DNA from: Pirellulales bacterium
Lineage (GTDB): Bacteria > Planctomycetota > Planctomycetia > Pirellulales > Thermoguttaceae
DNA length: 64,000 bases
Reading direction: 5' to 3'
Assembly (NCBI GenBank): GCA_016931995.1
Contig: JAFGDS010000042.1
Location: forward strand, 1 to 64,000
Shown: one piece after another, positions 63,776-64,000 of the stretch
How positions within the stretch are numbered: position 1 is the first letter of the stretch
Layout: each line of letters starts with the position of its first letter
Notes under the pieces: generated by a model
What the model saw: the letters and a program-made list of their open reading frames with translations, nothing else
What the model was told of the DNA's origin: nothing
The model's database searches: none
Made by a program: the position numbers and the translations under genes

Positions 63776-64000
63776 ATGCACTTTCGGCGGGTTGCCCTGG
63801 CCGCGCTGATCGTTTGCGGCTTCGCCTTGTGGCCCGTGCCGCTGGCGGCGCAATCCTTCCGCGCCGCGGGCGTCGAATTCGAGGCCGCGCGGCCCGTCGC
63901 CGTGCCGGCCGACAAGCTCCGACCCGTCCTGGTCGCCGAGTTCCTGCACCAAGGATTCATCCAACCGGATGGGAAGAACGTCCTGGTGGCGGCCAAGGGC
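63776..64000 (+). CDS. Secreted protein, cut by the window edge
   Basis: An open frame with no stop runs to the end of the window (75 residues visible). The start MHFRRVALAALIVCGFALWP with PVPLAAQSF after it is a signal peptide with cleavage near AQS. The mature part continues FRAAGVEFEAARPVAVPADKLRPVLVAEFLHQGFIQ. GGAG lies six bases before the ATG at 63776. No domain can be named from the part seen. Confidence 0.75.
   Translation, partial: MHFRRVALAALIVCGFALWPVPLAAQSFRAAGVEFEAARPVAVPADKLRPVLVAEFLHQGFIQPDGKNVLVAAKG

Overview
The window is high-GC DNA from a planctomycete, most likely of the Pirellulales/Lacipirellula type. Evidence for this: a LEPR-XLL-type N-terminus on a secreted cyclophilin/dockerin protein, a PEP-CTERM protein, an NPYRSP-start membrane protein, secreted sulfatase, DUF1080 and GH172 enzymes, a class II (B12) ribonucleotide reductase, and dense families of intergenic hairpin repeats. 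Genes lie mostly singly or in pairs on both strands, with repeat-filled gaps rather than long operons. I see no rRNA, tRNA or CRISPR array.

Layout. 0.5-3.2 kb: a GH172-type secreted enzyme and an unknown protein. 3.5-5.5 kb: a restriction-modification island of a Vsr endonuclease overlapping a C5-cytosine methyltransferase, tail to tail with an Eco29kI/GIY-YIG endonuclease that carries an internal deletion. 5.7-9.6 kb: two tandem paralogous secreted proteins. Each has an in-frame UGA followed by a conserved C-terminal extension and the same 19-nt hairpin, so they are candidate selenoproteins; this is the most striking content of the window. 10-12.2 kb: a HAMP membrane protein, decayed ORF6N and IS630 remnants, and a methyltransferase. 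12.6-15.9 kb: nrdJ behind a promoter with two NrdR-box-like sites 31 bp apart. 16-22.7 kb: a SagB-type nitroreductase, a zinc-ribbon membrane protein, a TIM-barrel isomerase next to a GH32 fructosidase, and a C69 dipeptidase.

22.8-28.3 kb: a large membrane protein, a tiny lipoprotein, a LysR regulator adjacent to a ferredoxin-ASKHA (RACE-type) corrinoid-activator, and infA. 28.4-40.2 kb: an FHA-adenylate cyclase, an exported EF-hand/O-methyltransferase fusion, a dynamin-like GTPase, a TlpA-like thioredoxin protein, threonine aldolase, a sugar porter and an M32 carboxypeptidase. 40.5-54 kb: the LEPR-XLL cyclophilin/dockerin protein, transketolase, a double DUF1080 protein, an RluA-type pseudouridine synthase, aconitase, a sulfatase and a sodium/solute symporter. 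54.6-64 kb: a receiver-CBS protein, a lipase-like lipoprotein, a NUDIX hydrolase, a PEP-CTERM protein, a polyprenyl diphosphate synthase, an HTH-receiver protein, an unknown protein and a truncated secreted protein at the right edge.

Functionally this is a heterotroph's mix of central metabolism (aconitase, transketolase), glycan use (GH172, GH32, DUF1080, sulfatase, sugar and sodium symporters) and signalling. The window holds no selA, selB, selD or tRNA-Sec, so the selenoprotein reading must be tested against the rest of the genome.
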